Source: an uncultured Bacteroidales bacterium
GTDB taxonomy: Bacteria; Bacteroidota; Bacteroidia; Bacteroidales; UBA932
Reading direction: 5' to 3'
Assembly (NCBI GenBank): GCA_900321655.1
Contig: ONWU01000004.1
Span: 1-57,417, forward strand
DNA length: 57,417 nt
In this document: positions 14,278 to 25,500 of the stretch, in pieces
How positions within the stretch are numbered: the stretch's first letter is position 1
Layout of the letters: the number at the start of each line of letters is the position of its first letter
Made by a program: the position numbers and the translations under genes
The notes under the pieces: generated by a model
Database searches by the model: none
What the model saw: the letters and a program-made list of their open reading frames with translations, nothing else
What the model was told of the DNA's origin: nothing

Positions 14278-17200
14278 TTAGAACTGGAGCTGGATACCGC
14301 CCAGGAACTGCTTGGAGTTACCGGGAAGACCGAGCGTCAGGTTGGAGTTAACCTCAGGATCGATACCTTCGTACTTGGTGAAGGTGAGGAGGTTACGACC
14401 CGTGAAGGAAAGGGTGATACCCTTGACGACTTTCTGCCAGTTGAGGATGGAGGCAGGGAGGGTATAGGAGACAACCAGGGACTTCAGACGCAGGAAAGAA
14501 GCATCCTGAAGGAGGTGGGAGTCAAACTGCATGGTGTAACCATCGGCCCAGTTCGGATACTTGGCGTTGGTGTGGGTAGGAGTCCAGAAGTCCGTGACAT
14601 CCTTGGACTGGTTGTAACCGAAGAAGCTGTTCGGGTTGCCCACGAAGTAACCATCGTTGTTGATCAGGTACTTACCCAGCATATAGGTGAAGTCTGCACG
14701 GATGGAGAGGCCCTTCCAGCCACCGGCAATACCGAAACCACCATTGATGGGGTTGTAACGGGCGATACCGGAGTTCTGCATCAGGAGATCTTCGTTGAAG
14801 CTCTTGGTGGTGGCGTTGGGATCCTTGCGGGTGCGGGTGATGTCAATCAGGTCCGTATTGGGAGCACCGGCAGCAACGGATTCCATATATTCCTCATAAC
14901 CGTAAGGCATATACCAGGTAGGAGCACCGTCTTCGGGATCCACACCGGCCCACAGAGGATAGTAGAAGGAAACAGGCTGGCCCACCACATAGGTGATACC
15001 GGTAGAAGCCACCGTCCACTTGTCCAGACCGTTGAACAGTTCGGTAACCGTCTGCTTGTTGTAGTTGAACGTAGCGTTCACGTTGAGGAAGGCATCACGG
15101 GTCTTGATGATATCCAGGCCCAGGGTGATATCCACACCGGTATTGCTCAGGGTGCCCACGTTGGACGTCTGCTCGGAGAAGCCGGCGGTGTAAGGATAAG
15201 GCACATCCATAAGCATATTGGAAGTATTTCTCTTATAGTATTCTACTTCCAGGTTGAGACGGTCGAAGAAGCGGCCGCGGATACCCACGGTGAACAGACC
15301 CTGCTTCTCCCAGGACAGGGAGTTGTTGGAAGGCTGGGCAAGGGCCCAGGCCTGACCGGTAGCATAGTCCGTGGTCTTGCCGATGAGGCCCAGGTGACCG
15401 TAGTTACCGATGGCAGCATTACCCTGGGTACCATAGCTCACCTTGAGGTCCAGATCGTTGATCCAGGACACATTCTTCATAAATTTCTCATTACCGATCT
15501 TCCACATGGCACCCACAGACCAGAAGATGGCGTTGCGGTTGTCCTTACCAAAGCGGGAAGAAGCATCGTTACGGACGGTAACGTCGAAGAGGTACTTTTT
15601 GTCAAAGGAATAGTCGGCGTGGCCGAAGAAGGACAGGAAGCGATACTGGCTCCAACTTTCACTCATATCGTAGTTAGCCTGGAGACCATCCTGCAGACGC
15701 TGCTGCTGGTCGTTGGACTGACCGGTAGACTGGGCAGCAAAGCTGTCGTACTTGTAGTCTACACCTTCGTGACCGGCAAGCAGGGAAACCTCGTGCTTGT
15801 TGGCGATGTTGAAGGAATACTCAATGGTATTGGTAATGGTGTTGGTGTAGGAACCGGACCAGTTGCGGTAGCGGATACCGGAACCGTTACGCTGGTAGTA
15901 GCTGGGATTCACGTGATACTTGTTGATGGAGAAACCGGCATCCGTACCTACGCGGGAGGTGAACTTGAGGTTGGCCACGGGCTCGATGGTGACATAAGCG
16001 CTACCATTGAGGTTGTAAGTCTTGTAGACATCCTCGGTGTTCTTGTACTTCACAACGGCATCCTGATAGTTGGAAGCCTCATAGCGGCCGTCTTCTTTCA
16101 GTTTGTCGGGATACAGGGGGTTCAGGAGCACGGACAGACCACCGTTGAGGTAGTTGTTACCACCGGCGTTGGCGCTGTTACCGAAAGCAGAGTTACTCTG
16201 GGACTCGTCGATGGTCATATTGGAGTTGACACCGAACTTGAGCCAGCTGGTAGGGTGACCCTGGATGTTGGAACGGAGCGTATATCTGTCATAGTAGTTA
16301 CCAAAGGTGGTACCGTCCTGGTGATACTGGGAAACGGACACGAGATAGGCAACCGTCTTACCACCACCCTCGATCGTTACATCGTTCTGGGACTGGAGGT
16401 TGTTGGTGCGGATGAACTTACGCCACCACTGGGTGTTGTTGGTATAACCCTTGGAGATGTAGTTCTTGTAAAGATACTCGGCAGAAGCAATGCCGGAACG
16501 CTGCCAGAAGTCCAGCAGTTCGGGTCCGGACATCATGTTGTCATAGTACGTCTGGTCTGCGATGGTGGAAACACCCCAGGTGGAACGCAGGGTAATGTGA
16601 GCGTTCTCGCTGTAGGCACCCTGACGGGTGGACACGTACACAACACCGTTAGCAGCACGGGAACCGTAGATAGAGGTGGCGGAAGCATCCTTCAGAACGC
16701 TCACGCTCTCAATATCATTGGGGTTCATGTTCATCACGGCGCTGGAGGAAGACGGAATACCGTCAATCACAAACAGCGGGCTGGAACTGGCACCCAGAGA
16801 ACCCACACCGTGAACGGTCATGGATACGTTGTTATCACCGGAAACACCACCGGTGGTGAGAACGGACATACCGGCAACCTGACCTTGGAGAGCATCCAGA
16901 GCAGTGGCAGCAGGCGTGTTCTTCACCGTCTCGGAATTAACGGTGGCAACCGATCCTACCAGGGTACTCACCTTCTTGGCGGAACCGTAACCCAGTACGA
17001 CGGCGCTTTCCAGAAATTCATTGTCAGAGCGGAGGGTAACATTGATGATGTTCTTTCCGTTGACAGTTACTTCCTTGGTCTCATAACCAATGGAAGAGAT
17101 CACTAAGGTAGCATTGGAAGGAACGGAGATGGTGAAGTTTCCGTCCACATCGGCTGCGATACCCGTGGTTGTCCCCTTCACTTGAACGGAGGCTCCCACG

Positions 17201-17316
17201 ATGCCTACGCCCGTCTCATCAACTACGGAACCCTTCACAGTGATATTCTGTGCAAGAGCGGTAGCCGACAGAGCAAGCATAGCCATGGCTGCGAAAAAAA
17301 TGCGAATTTTTTTCAT
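14278..17316 (-). CDS. SusC/RagA-family TonB-dependent transporter
   Basis: About 1012 residues; an alternative ATG lies 6 nt further upstream. A signal peptide ending in ATALAQ is followed by a carboxypeptidase-regulatory-like domain (about 25-100, ITVKGSVVDETGVGIVGASV and a later GIAADVDGNFTI). Then come a TonB-box-like segment (SAVVLGYGSAKK), the plug domain (PAATALDALQGQVAGM, IYGSRAANGVVYVST), and a 22-strand-type barrel ending GGIQLQF with terminal Phe. Length is normal. First gene of the four-gene operon; a 388-bp AT-rich gap precedes it. It imports SusD-captured ligand with energy from TonB/ExbBD. Confidence 0.95.
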   Translation of the reverse strand: MKKIRIFFAAMAMLALSATALAQNITVKGSVVDETGVGIVGASVQVKGTTTGIAADVDGNFTISVPSNATLVISSIGYETKEVTVNGKNIINVTLRSDNEFLESAVVLGYGSAKKVSTLVGSVATVNSETVKNTPAATALDALQGQVAGMSVLTTGGVSGDNNVSMTVHGVGSLGASSSPLFVIDGIPSSSSAVMNMNPNDIESVSVLKDASATSIYGSRAANGVVYVSTRQGAYSENAHITLRSTWGVSTIADQTYYDNMMSGPELLDFWQRSGIASAEYLYKNYISKGYTNNTQWWRKFIRTNNLQSQNDVTIEGGGKTVAYLVSVSQYHQDGTTFGNYYDRYTLRSNIQGHPTSWLKFGVNSNMTIDESQSNSAFGNSANAGGNNYLNGGLSVLLNPLYPDKLKEDGRYEASNYQDAVVKYKNTEDVYKTYNLNGSAYVTIEPVANLKFTSRVGTDAGFSINKYHVNPSYYQRNGSGIRYRNWSGSYTNTITNTIEYSFNIANKHEVSLLAGHEGVDYKYDSFAAQSTGQSNDQQQRLQDGLQANYDMSESWSQYRFLSFFGHADYSFDKKYLFDVTVRNDASSRFGKDNRNAIFWSVGAMWKIGNEKFMKNVSWINDLDLKVSYGTQGNAAIGNYGHLGLIGKTTDYATGQAWALAQPSNNSLSWEKQGLFTVGIRGRFFDRLNLEVEYYKRNTSNMLMDVPYPYTAGFSEQTSNVGTLSNTGVDITLGLDIIKTRDAFLNVNATFNYNKQTVTELFNGLDKWTVASTGITYVVGQPVSFYYPLWAGVDPEDGAPTWYMPYGYEEYMESVAAGAPNTDLIDITRTRKDPNATTKSFNEDLLMQNSGIARYNPINGGFGIAGGWKGLSIRADFTYMLGKYLINNDGYFVGNPNSFFGYNQSKDVTDFWTPTHTNAKYPNWADGYTMQFDSHLLQDASFLRLKSLVVSYTLPASILNWQKVVKGITLSFTGRNLLTFTKYEGIDPEVNSNLTLGLPGNSKQFLGGIQLQF

Positions 17317-17644
17317 AAGCATTAGAACTAGTTAAACATAAATATTGATACAAAAAGTAATTTTCTGCATCGAATACACTACACGCGTACCCATATAAAA
17401 AGGAACGTGGGTGCAAATATTGAAAAACAATTTCAATTTTGCAAGTGCCCTTTTTTATGCAAAAAATGCAATATAGTAATGTCTTATGGCTTAATTTATT
17501 TTTTTTAAAAGTTTTTCGGGTATAAGGTGCTTACAATTTTTTACTAAAGTTTATAAAAATTCGATAATCTCTAATTTTTATAAAATAATACCATATTTGT
17601 TTCAATATCCGTATTATTTACATAAATATCGGATAACCACCTGT
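17317..17644 (-). promoter_or_regulatory. AT-rich upstream region of the SusC operon, no gene
   Basis: No coding frame of note. On the minus strand the best promoter-like site is AATATTTG (17413-17420 on the plus strand), one base from TAnnTTTG, with TTG-containing sequence upstream. It would give a leader of roughly 90 nt. Runs of A and T dominate. No riboswitch or clear hairpin was recognised. Control is probably by a regulator encoded outside the window. Confidence 0.35.
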
Positions 17645-17684
17645 TAATAAAATATCGGCGACCTCATTGGAAGGCCGCCGATAC
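17645..17684 (-). terminator. Intrinsic terminator after sdhB
   Basis: On the minus strand TATCGGCGGCCT pairs with AGGTCGCCGATA (one G-U wobble that exists only on this strand), followed by TTTTATT. It starts about 20 nt after the sdhB stop and lies at the upstream edge of the SusC regulatory region. Confidence 0.8.
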
Positions 17685-17704
17685 TTTTAAAAGATAAGTA
17701 AAAC

Positions 17705-18448
17705 TTACTCGCTGAAACGGGCCTTCAGATATTCTCTGTTCAGTCGGGCGATGTGATCGATGGTTACGTGTTTGGGGCATTCCATCTCACAGGCGCGGGT
17801 GTTGGTACAGTTACCAAAGCCCAACTCGTCCATCTTGGCCACCATAGCGCGGGCGCGGCGGGCAGCTTCCGGCCTGCCCTGAGGCAGAAGGGCCAGAGAG
17901 CTGACGCGGGCAGCCACAAACAGCATGGCCGATCCGTTCTTGCAAGTAGCAACACAGGCACCGCAGCCTACGCAGGCAGCAGCATCCATAGACAGCTCGG
18001 CATCATCGTGGGAGATGAGGATGTTGTTACCATCCTGGGCACTGCCGGTGCGAACGGTGATGAAACCGCCGGCCTGCATAATCTTATCGAAAGCAGTACG
18101 GTCTACCACCAGGTCTTTGATCACCGGGAAAGCGCCGCTGCGCCAGGGCTCTACCGTGATGGTGGCACCCGGCTTAAAATGACGCATGAACAGCTGGCAA
18201 GTGGTTACAGCATCGTCCGGACCATGGGCACGGCCGTCCACATACAGGGAACAGGCACCGCAGATACCCTCACGGCAATCGTGATCGAAAGCAATGGGTT
18301 CAATGCCCTTGCGGATGAGCTGGTCGTTCAGGATATCAAGCATTTCGAGGAACGATGCATCTTCCTCCACATCCGTAACGTGGTAGGTCTCGAAATGGCC
18401 TTTTGCTTTGGCGTTCTTCTGACGCCATACTTTCACATTATATTCCAT
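17705..18448 (-). CDS. sdhB: Succinate dehydrogenase/fumarate reductase iron-sulfur subunit
   Basis: 247 residues. The N-terminal ferredoxin-like part holds the 2Fe-2S ligands in [15 protein letters not shown] (near 58-72). The C-terminal part has [11 protein letters not shown] (near 158) and [15 protein letters not shown] (near 212-226) for the 4Fe-4S and 3Fe-4S centres. It carries electrons between the flavoprotein and a membrane cytochrome b subunit. The start is 8 nt after the sdhA stop, so the two are one transcription unit ending at the hairpin at 17645-17684. Confidence 0.96.
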   Translation of the reverse strand: MEYNVKVWRQKNAKAKGHFETYHVTDVEEDASFLEMLDILNDQLIRKGIEPIAFDHDCREGICGACSLYVDGRAHGPDDAVTTCQLFMRHFKPGATITVEPWRSGAFPVIKDLVVDRTAFDKIMQAGGFITVRTGSAQDGNNILISHDDAELSMDAAACVGCGACVATCKNGSAMLFVAARVSSLALLPQGRPEAARRARAMVAKMDELGFGNCTNTRACEMECPKHVTIDHIARLNREYLKARFSE

Positions 18449-18456
18449 AATCGGGA

Positions 18457-20406
18457 TTAGTCTTTATAGTTACGGGTTGCAATCTTGATGTTTTCGTACT
18501 TGAGTTCTTCCTTATGCAGTTCCGGCTCCTTGCCTTCGCCCTTGTATTCCCAGGCGGCTACATACATGAAGTTCTCGTCGTCACGCTTGGTTTCGCCTTC
18601 CTCGGTTTGCATTTCCTCGCGGAAATGTCCACCGCAAGATTCCCGACGGTTGAGGGCATCATAGGCCATCAGTTCACCAATATCGAAGAAGTCCACAAGA
18701 CGCAGGGCTTTCTCCAGTTCCTGGTTGAATTCCTCATTGATACCGGGCACGCGAACGGTCTTCCAGAACTCTTCGCGGAGTTTCTTGATTTCCTCGATAC
18801 CCTTCTTCAGGCCGGCCTCGTTACGGGCCATACCTACATATTCCCACATAATGTGACCCAGTTTCTTGTGCAGGGAATCCACCGTCTCCGTACCCTTGAC
18901 GGCAAAGAGTTTGGCAATTCTATCCTTGACAGCCTTTTCCGCCTCTGCAAATTCGGGGGCATTGGTGTCTGTCTTGGGCTCTGCAAATTTATGGGACAGG
19001 TAATCTCCGATGGTGTAAGGCAACACGAAGTAGCCGTCTGCCAGGCCCTGCATAAGGGCCGATGCACCCAGACGGTTTCCGCCGTGATCGGAGAAGTTGG
19101 CTTCTCCGATGGCGTACAGGCCGGGAATGGTGGTCTGAAGATCGTAGTCTACCCACAGGCCGCCCATCGTGTAGTGGATGGCGGGATAGATCATCATCGG
19201 CTCTTTCCAAGGGGAAGTGGACGTGATCTTCTCATACATATCAAAGAGGTTGCCATAGCGCTCCTGCACTCTCTGGTGACCCAGACGCTTGATAGCATCT
19301 GCAAAATCCAGGAACACGGCCAGGCCGGTCTCGTTCACACCGAAGCCGGCATCGCAACGCTCCTTGGCGGCGCGGGAAGCCACGTCACGGGGAACCAGGT
19401 TGCCGAAGGCCGGATAACGGCGCTCAAGATAGTAATCCCTGTCTTCCTCCTTAATCTGGGAAGGCTTGATTTCGTGCTTGCGCAGTTTCATCACGTCTTC
19501 CTTCTTCTTGGGAACCCAGATACGGCCGTCGTTACGCAGGGACTCGGACATCAGGGTGAGCTTGCACTGCTGGTCTCCGTGTACGGGAATACAGGTGGGA
19601 TGGATCTGGGCGAAGCAGGGATTGGCGAAGAAAGCACCCTTGCGGTATGCCTGCATAGCGGCCGATCCGTTGGAGTTCATAGCATTGGTGGAGAGGAAAT
19701 AAGTATTTCCGTAACCGCCGGTTGCCAGAACAACGGCGTGGGCACCGAAGCGCTCAATCTCACCGGTTACCAGGTTACGGGCAATGATACCCTTGGCCTC
19801 ACCGTTGATAATGACAAGGTCCAGCATCTCGTGACGGGGATAGCTCTTAACGCTACCGTTGGCAATTTCCTTGTTCAGGGAAGCATAGGCACCCAGCAGC
19901 AGCTGCTGACCGGTTTGTCCCCTGGCATAGAAAGTACGGCTCACCTGCACACCGCCAAAAGAACGGTTGGCCAGGTATCCGCCATATTCACGGGCAAAGG
20001 GAACACCCTGTGCCACGCACTGGTCTATGATGGAGGCACTCACCTCTGCCAGACGGTATACGTTGGCCTCACGGCTGCGGTAGTCACCGCCCTTGATGGT
20101 GTCATAGAACAGACGGTAGATGGAGTCGTTGTCGTTCTGGTAGTTCTTGGCAGCATTGATACCACCCTGTGCAGCGATGGAGTGTGCACGACGGGGGGAG
20201 TCGCTGATGCAGAAAATCTTGACGTTGTAGCCCATCTCACCCAGAGACGCAGCTGCAGAAGCACCGCCAAGACCGGTACCTACCACAATCACTTCCAGTT
20301 TCCGCTTGTTGTTGGGAGAAACAATCCGGATTTCGGCTTTACGCTTGGACCATTTTTCTTTGAGCGGTCCGTCCGGAATCTTGGAAATAAGTTTAGAATC
20401 CGCCAT
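18457..20406 (-). CDS. sdhA: Succinate dehydrogenase/fumarate reductase flavoprotein subunit
   Basis: 649 residues, the long form usual in Bacteroidota. FAD site [12 protein letters not shown] near residue 41; [13 protein letters not shown] near 70-82 contains the His expected to bind FAD covalently; [11 protein letters not shown] is near 270 in the substrate-site region; [18 protein letters not shown] is near 442. Catalyses succinate/fumarate interconversion on the cytoplasmic face of the membrane. A TAnnTTTG element lies 41 nt upstream, so this is the first gene of the transcript. The expected cytochrome b gene (sdhC) is not upstream or downstream. Confidence 0.96.
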   Translation of the reverse strand: MADSKLISKIPDGPLKEKWSKRKAEIRIVSPNNKRKLEVIVVGTGLGGASAAASLGEMGYNVKIFCISDSPRRAHSIAAQGGINAAKNYQNDNDSIYRLFYDTIKGGDYRSREANVYRLAEVSASIIDQCVAQGVPFAREYGGYLANRSFGGVQVSRTFYARGQTGQQLLLGAYASLNKEIANGSVKSYPRHEMLDLVIINGEAKGIIARNLVTGEIERFGAHAVVLATGGYGNTYFLSTNAMNSNGSAAMQAYRKGAFFANPCFAQIHPTCIPVHGDQQCKLTLMSESLRNDGRIWVPKKKEDVMKLRKHEIKPSQIKEEDRDYYLERRYPAFGNLVPRDVASRAAKERCDAGFGVNETGLAVFLDFADAIKRLGHQRVQERYGNLFDMYEKITSTSPWKEPMMIYPAIHYTMGGLWVDYDLQTTIPGLYAIGEANFSDHGGNRLGASALMQGLADGYFVLPYTIGDYLSHKFAEPKTDTNAPEFAEAEKAVKDRIAKLFAVKGTETVDSLHKKLGHIMWEYVGMARNEAGLKKGIEEIKKLREEFWKTVRVPGINEEFNQELEKALRLVDFFDIGELMAYDALNRRESCGGHFREEMQTEEGETKRDDENFMYVAAWEYKGEGKEPELHKEELKYENIKIATRNYKD

Positions 20407-20447
20407 AAATATTGTTGTTGATATTTGATCAATTGGGTTAATCCCTG

Positions 20448-20455
20448 CAAATATA
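20448..20455 (-). promoter_or_regulatory. -7 promoter element for sdhAB
   Basis: CAAATATA on the plus strand is TATATTTG on the minus strand, an exact TAnnTTTG match, 41 nt before the sdhA ATG. No good -33 TTG is seen. Confidence 0.55.
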
Positions 20456-20484
20456 AGTATTTTTCGGGACTTTTTTAGGACATT

Positions 20485-21300
20485 TTATAACTTATAAGGT
20501 AAACAGGGTACTAAATTGGGTTTTCCAAGGGCTGCCCACATCGTTTTTCCTTCAAAGACGATGGCACAGGAAGTGATATCCCGAAGGATGGGTTTTCCGG
20601 AACAGGAGATGTTTTTGATAAAGAAAGTATGGTCCCACTCTTCCATAGGTACATACGTGGAAGCCAGAATCTTATGGGCTTTGATATAGCGGTCTACCCC
20701 CTTTCTGTCCTCTACCCGGCCGGTCATCGTGAAATTGGTAACCACCCTGTATCCCAGGGGTTCCCGGTTCACATCGAACTTGGTCCAGCTGTGGTTATTC
20801 ACTTCATAGTAGGCAGCACCGCCCTTTTCGTCAATCACTCCGAAATTGGCTTCCACCCGCATCGGCCTGGAAAGGGTATCCAGAAAATGCTCAAAGTCTT
20901 CCAGGGTTTCACAGACAGAAAGGGCCCGATACATCAGGATTCCTTCTCCGTCCATCAGATTATCCGGAACGTCGTCATCCTTCAAATCGTAGGTGGCCGT
21001 ATTCATAATGGCAAAACCCGTTTCATTCATACCGCCCCAGATCTCCGGAGTTTCCAAGGCAAACCGCGCCAGGGGATTCGTCCTCCAGTCGGCATTGACG
21101 ATTCCCATCATCCTGTATTTTTCTCCCTGGAAGTATTCCACCGCCACATCCTGACAGCTGGAATCCCGGTGCTTGAACATCACCGCCTTTCCGTCTTTGG
21201 TATACTTCCCGCTCACGATACAGGAAGTGCAGGCATAGGACTCAGCCCCTGTCAAAAACAGCAGGAGGCCAATGAGGCTAAAAAAGTGAACCGCTTTCAT
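20485..21300 (-). CDS. Secreted Ntn-hydrolase-like protein (C45/acyltransferase or linear amide hydrolase type)
   Basis: 271 residues with a signal peptide ending near ESYA, directly before CTSC. The block [19 protein letters not shown] then HRDSS resembles the start of cysteine Ntn hydrolases, in which a Cys exposed by cleavage is the nucleophile and an Arg/Asp pair follows. Further family-like parts are [19 protein letters not shown] and the [16 protein letters not shown] segment. It probably acts on amide bonds in the periplasm, for example acyl-amino-acid or bile-salt-like amides; the substrate is not predictable. The start overlaps the 3' end of ruvB by 23 bp, so it is translated from the ruvB message. 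The C-terminus is short relative to many homologues. Confidence 0.72.
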   Translation of the reverse strand: MKAVHFFSLIGLLLFLTGAESYACTSCIVSGKYTKDGKAVMFKHRDSSCQDVAVEYFQGEKYRMMGIVNADWRTNPLARFALETPEIWGGMNETGFAIMNTATYDLKDDDVPDNLMDGEGILMYRALSVCETLEDFEHFLDTLSRPMRVEANFGVIDEKGGAAYYEVNNHSWTKFDVNREPLGYRVVTNFTMTGRVEDRKGVDRYIKAHKILASTYVPMEEWDHTFFIKNISCSGKPILRDITSCAIVFEGKTMWAALGKPNLVPCLPYKL

Positions 21301-22318
21301 CCGGATTGTATTTACGTTGGTTTAAATAAGCTTCCATTCCCAGATGGCTGTATGCCAGTTCCGTAGCCACCCTTCCCCGCTGGGTACGGATAATGAATCC
21401 TTCCTTGATTAGGAAAGGCTCGTATACTTCTTCCAGGGTGCCTGCATCCTCACTTACGGAAGTGGCCAGGGTACCTATTCCCACCGGGCCTCCCTTGAAT
21501 GTAAGGATAAGCGTTCGGAGAATCTTGTTGTCTATGGCATCCAGGCCCCTCTTGTCTATCTTCAGTTTGTTAAGGGCAAAACGGGTAATCTCCAAATTGA
21601 TACGTCCGTCTCCCAGCACCTGGGCAAAATCCCGGACCCGCTTTAATAGCGCATTGGCGATACGGGCGGTTCCGCGGCTCCGGAGGGCAATCTCAAAAGC
21701 GGCGTCCTCGTCAATTTCCAAAGAGAGGATACGGGCCGACCGAAGGACTATCTTCCTCAGATCCTCCGTATCGTAATACTCCAGGGCACAGTTGATGCCG
21801 AAGCGGTCCCGAAGGGGAGCCGTTAGAAGGCCGCTTCGCGTAGTAGCCCCCACCAGCGTAAAGGGATTCAGGGAGATGCGGACAGAACGGGCACCGGGTC
21901 CCTTGTCTATCATTATATCGATGACATAGTCCTCCATAGCGGAATAAAGATATTCTTCCACTTCCGGTGAAAGCCTGTGAATTTCATCGATAAAAAGGAC
22001 GTCTCCCGTTTCCAGGGAAGTGAGAAGCCCCGCCAGGTCTCCGGGCTTGTCCAGCACCGGGCCCGAGGTCACTTTCATATTGACGCCCATCTCGTTGGCG
22101 ATGATATGGGCCAGCGTTGTCTTTCCCAGGCCGGGAGGGCCGTGGAACAGCACATGGTCCAACGCCTCCCCACGGAGTTTAGCCGCCTTTATATAAATAC
22201 CCAGATTGGATACAATCTCCTTTTGACCGGTAAAGTCATCCAGCCCCTGCGGGCGGATAATTCCGTCAAATTCATTATCTTTGCGCTCTGTTGTATCGTG
22301 AGGATCGAATTCGTTCAT
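21278..22318 (-). CDS. ruvB: Holliday junction ATP-dependent DNA helicase RuvB
   Basis: 346 residues. AAA+ motor that drives branch migration with RuvA. The N-terminal signature [13 protein letters not shown] is near 20-32, Walker [14 protein letters not shown] near 59-71, Walker [12 protein letters not shown] near 109-119, sensor 1 ATTRSGLL near 159, and the winged-helix end ELAYSHLG near 325. Length is normal. Promoter-like CAAATATA (minus-strand TATATTTG) lies 24 nt upstream. Confidence 0.97.
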   Translation of the reverse strand: MNEFDPHDTTERKDNEFDGIIRPQGLDDFTGQKEIVSNLGIYIKAAKLRGEALDHVLFHGPPGLGKTTLAHIIANEMGVNMKVTSGPVLDKPGDLAGLLTSLETGDVLFIDEIHRLSPEVEEYLYSAMEDYVIDIMIDKGPGARSVRISLNPFTLVGATTRSGLLTAPLRDRFGINCALEYYDTEDLRKIVLRSARILSLEIDEDAAFEIALRSRGTARIANALLKRVRDFAQVLGDGRINLEITRFALNKLKIDKRGLDAIDNKILRTLILTFKGGPVGIGTLATSVSEDAGTLEEVYEPFLIKEGFIIRTQRGRVATELAYSHLGMEAYLNQRKYNPDESGSLF

Positions 22319-22342
22319 ATCGGATCAGATTCTATTCAGATA

Positions 22343-22350
22343 CAAATATA
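22343..22350 (-). promoter_or_regulatory. -7 promoter element for ruvB
   Basis: TATATTTG on the minus strand, 24 nt before the ruvB ATG; same octamer as upstream of sdhA. Confidence 0.55.
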
Positions 22351-22375
22351 GTTTTTTTATTTTTATGAAAGTTGT

Positions 22376-22409
22376 TTTTGATACAGTTGTTAAAATGTTA
22401 ATATCTTTT
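22376..22409 (+). promoter_or_regulatory. Candidate promoter for mfd
   Basis: TTTTG (22376-22380) and TATCTTTT (22402-22409) are 21 nt apart. The -7 box misses the final G of the consensus. It would give a leader of about 160 nt containing the DnaA-box-like repeats. Confidence 0.35.
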
Positions 22410-22449
22410 ACAAGTGATTAAAAACTAACTTTTTAAGAGTAAATTGAGT

Positions 22450-22559
22450 TGTTGAAAAAAGCTGCAAAACCTGTAGGAAAACTGTGAATGGCCGTGGCGT
22501 CCTTTTCTTTCCACTCTGAAAATTGAGTTATCAACAGAGTTATAAACAGCTTTTCAACA
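22450..22559. other. Cluster of DnaA-box-like 9-mers in divergent ruvB/mfd gap
   Basis: TTATCAACA (22528-22536), TTATAAACA (22540-22548) and TTTTCAACA (22551-22559) lie 12 and 11 nt apart in the same orientation, each followed by G. TGTTGAAAA, the inverse of the third, is at 22450-22458. They border an AT-rich tract (22340-22440). They may be DnaA sites of a promoter or of an origin, or a chance repeat; nothing in the sequence proves binding. Confidence 0.4.
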
Positions 22560-22573
22560 GGAAAATAAAGGGA

Positions 22574-25500
22574 ATGTTGATAAGTCAAAAATCCTCTGCC
22601 CTGCTGCAAAAAAAGCTTCAAAATGGTTCTGAAGTATTTTGCAGTGGGCTTTTCTTGTCTGCCCGCTGGGCGGTTCTCTCCCAGATAGCTACGGATAATC
22701 TTCACCTGATTGTTCTTCCCACCAGGGAATCGGCCGAATATTGCAGCGCAGATCTTTACAACCTCACGGAGGGAGACTGCATTTTTTTTCTCCCCGAATC
22801 GGGAAAGAGCGTGGAAAGGAGCAATTACAAGTCTTCGCTGGGGGTTCAGCGCACGGCAGCTATCGGAAAGATTCTCCAGAAGGCCGATGAAAGAATCTTC
22901 ATAGTCACCTATCCTGAGGCCCTGGAAGAAAAAGTACCTTCCCAGAAAAAACTGGAAGGCGCCCTTTTCACCATCAGCGTCGGTGAAAACCTTTCCTACG
23001 AAAGTCTCCGTACCCGTCTTCAGGAAGAAGGCTTCGAGAAGGCAGACTTTGTATCGGCCCCCGGACAATATGCAGTAAGAGGTGCCGTCATCGATATTTT
23101 CTCCTATTCCCTGGATAAGCCCTACCGCATTACCTTCTTTGGAAACGAGGTGGACAAGATCAACACCTTTGACTGCAATACCCAGCTTTCCATCGAAAAA
23201 CTGGAAAAGGCCGATATCTATCCGGATATCGCCGCCCGGGAAGCGGAGGGGGAAGAAGGGGAATCGCTGATCGGCCTCTTTCCCCAGGATACCACCGTCT
23301 GGCTGGATTCTTCCGATATGTATAAGGAAAAGCCTTTCTTTGACCAACTGTCTTCTTTCAAGAGGGTATATCTGGATATTCCGCTCAAAAGACAGGACGA
23401 GGAAAGCGTCACCTTCCATATTTCTCCCCAGCCGGTTTTTAACAAGAACTTCGAACTCCTTATATCGGATATCCGCTCGCGCATAGAGAATAATTATAAG
23501 GTATATATATTCGGAGAAAAGGAGAGCCAGCTGGAACGCCTCCGGTCCATTATGCTGCAGGACGAACACGCCGCCCTGCCGGAATTTGTAAAAGAAAAGA
23601 ACATCCATTCCGGATTCATAGACCACGAGGACAAGGTTTGCTGGTATACGGACCACGAGATTTTCGACCGTTTCCACCGCGTCAGGCTTCGCCGTACGGT
23701 GGAAAAATCCGAGCAGCTCACCCTGAACGACCTCAACTCCTTCAATCTGGGAGATTATGTGGTACACATAGACCATGGCGTGGGCGTGTTCGGCGGCCTG
23801 GTCAAGATGAAAGACGATTACGGCCGGGTAAAAGAGGTTGTCAAACTCATCTACAGCGGGGGAGACGTGGTTTTTGTTTCTGTCCATTCCCTGCACAAGA
23901 TATCCCGTTTCCGGTCCAAAGACGGGGAAGCTCCGCGCGTGAACAAACTGGGATCCAAAACCTGGAGCAACCTCAAGAGTGCCGCCAAGTCCCGCGTCAA
24001 GGACATAGCCAAGGAACTGATTCAGCTGTATGCCAAGCGCCGCGCTTCCACGGGCTTCGCCTTTTCGGCCGACACCTATCTTCAGGAAGAGCTGGAATCC
24101 TCCTTTATGTATGAGGATACACCGGATCAGGAACGGGCCACCAAGGCGGTGAAAGAGGATATGGAGGATACTTGCCCGATGGATCGCCTGGTGTGCGGAG
24201 ATGTGGGTTTCGGCAAGACGGAAATTGCTATCCGGGCCGCTTTCAAGGCGGTAACGGATTCCAAGCAGGTGGCCGTACTGGTACCCACCACCATCCTTTC
24301 CCTGCAACATTATGAGACCTTCAAGTCCCGCCTTTCCAATTTGCCCTGTACCGTAGAATATGTGAGCCGGCTTCGCACCGCCAAGCAGCTGACAGACATC
24401 AAAAAACGCCTCAAGGAGGGAAGCATAGATATTCTTATCGGCACGCATAAAATCCTGGGAGGAGGCTTTGAATTCAAGGATCTGGGGCTTCTTATCATCG
24501 ATGAAGAGCAGAAGTTCGGCGTATCGGCCAAGGAAAAACTGCGCCAGTTCAAAAACTCCGTAGACACCCTTACCCTTACGGCCACCCCTATTCCCCGTAC
24601 CCTTCAGTTTTCCCTTCTGGGTGCGAGGGACCTTTCCATCATCCAAACTCCTCCGCCCAACCGCATTCCCGTCCAGACGGAAATTGTCCTTTTCAACGAG
24701 GATGAAATCAAGAGCATCATCAATTACGAGCTCAACCGCGGAGGACAGGTTTTCTTCCTGCATAATAAGGTAGAAGAACTGCCGGCCATCGAAGACATCC
24801 TGCACCGCCTGGTTCCGGATATGAAAATCTGCGTGGCCCACGGGCAGATGGAGGCCCGGGAACTGGAAGACAGGATGCTGGCCTTTATGAGGGGAGACTA
24901 CGACCTTCTTCTTTGTACCACCATCATAGAAAACGGCCTGGATATTCCCAACGCCAATACCATCATTGTGAACCAGGCCCAGAACATAGGCCTTAGCGAC
25001 CTCCATCAGCTGCGGGGCCGGGTGGGAAGATCCAATAAGAAGGCCTTCTGCTACCTCATTGTACCGCCACTCATTTCCATTACGGACGATGCCAGAAGGC
25101 GCCTTCGGGCCATCGAGGAATTCTCAGACCTGGGAAGCGGCTTCAACATAGCCATGCAGGATCTGGATATCCGTGGTGCCGGAAACCTGTTGGGGGCCGA
25201 ACAGAGCGGTTTCATCTCCGATATGGGCTATGAAACCTACCAGAAAATCCTGTCCGAGGCTATGGAAGAACTGGGGATGGAAACCCAGGTGAACCAGCAT
25301 TCCGATACCCAGAAGTTTGTGGACGACTGCACCATCGAAACGGATCAGCCGGCCCTCATTCCGGACGATTACATAGACATTACGGCCGAGAAGATCCGTC
25401 TTTACAAAATGCTGGACGCCCTGACGGACGAGCGGGAAATAGACCGGCTGGGACAGCAGGTAGAGGACCGTTTCGGCCCGCTTCCGCTGGAGGTCAAAAA

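Noticed and set aside
14515-17106. 863-residue plus-strand frame across the SusC gene
   Set aside because: Shadow of the SusC codons; Gly/Val/His-rich with no fold-like pattern.
22276-22283. TATCTTTG on the plus strand inside the 5' end of ruvB
   Set aside because: Exact -7 match, but no -33 site and 290 nt from mfd; probably a chance match in codons for Lys-Asp-Asn.
22433-25006. 857-residue minus-strand frame across mfd
   Set aside because: Shadow of mfd; it would also cover the divergent promoter gap.
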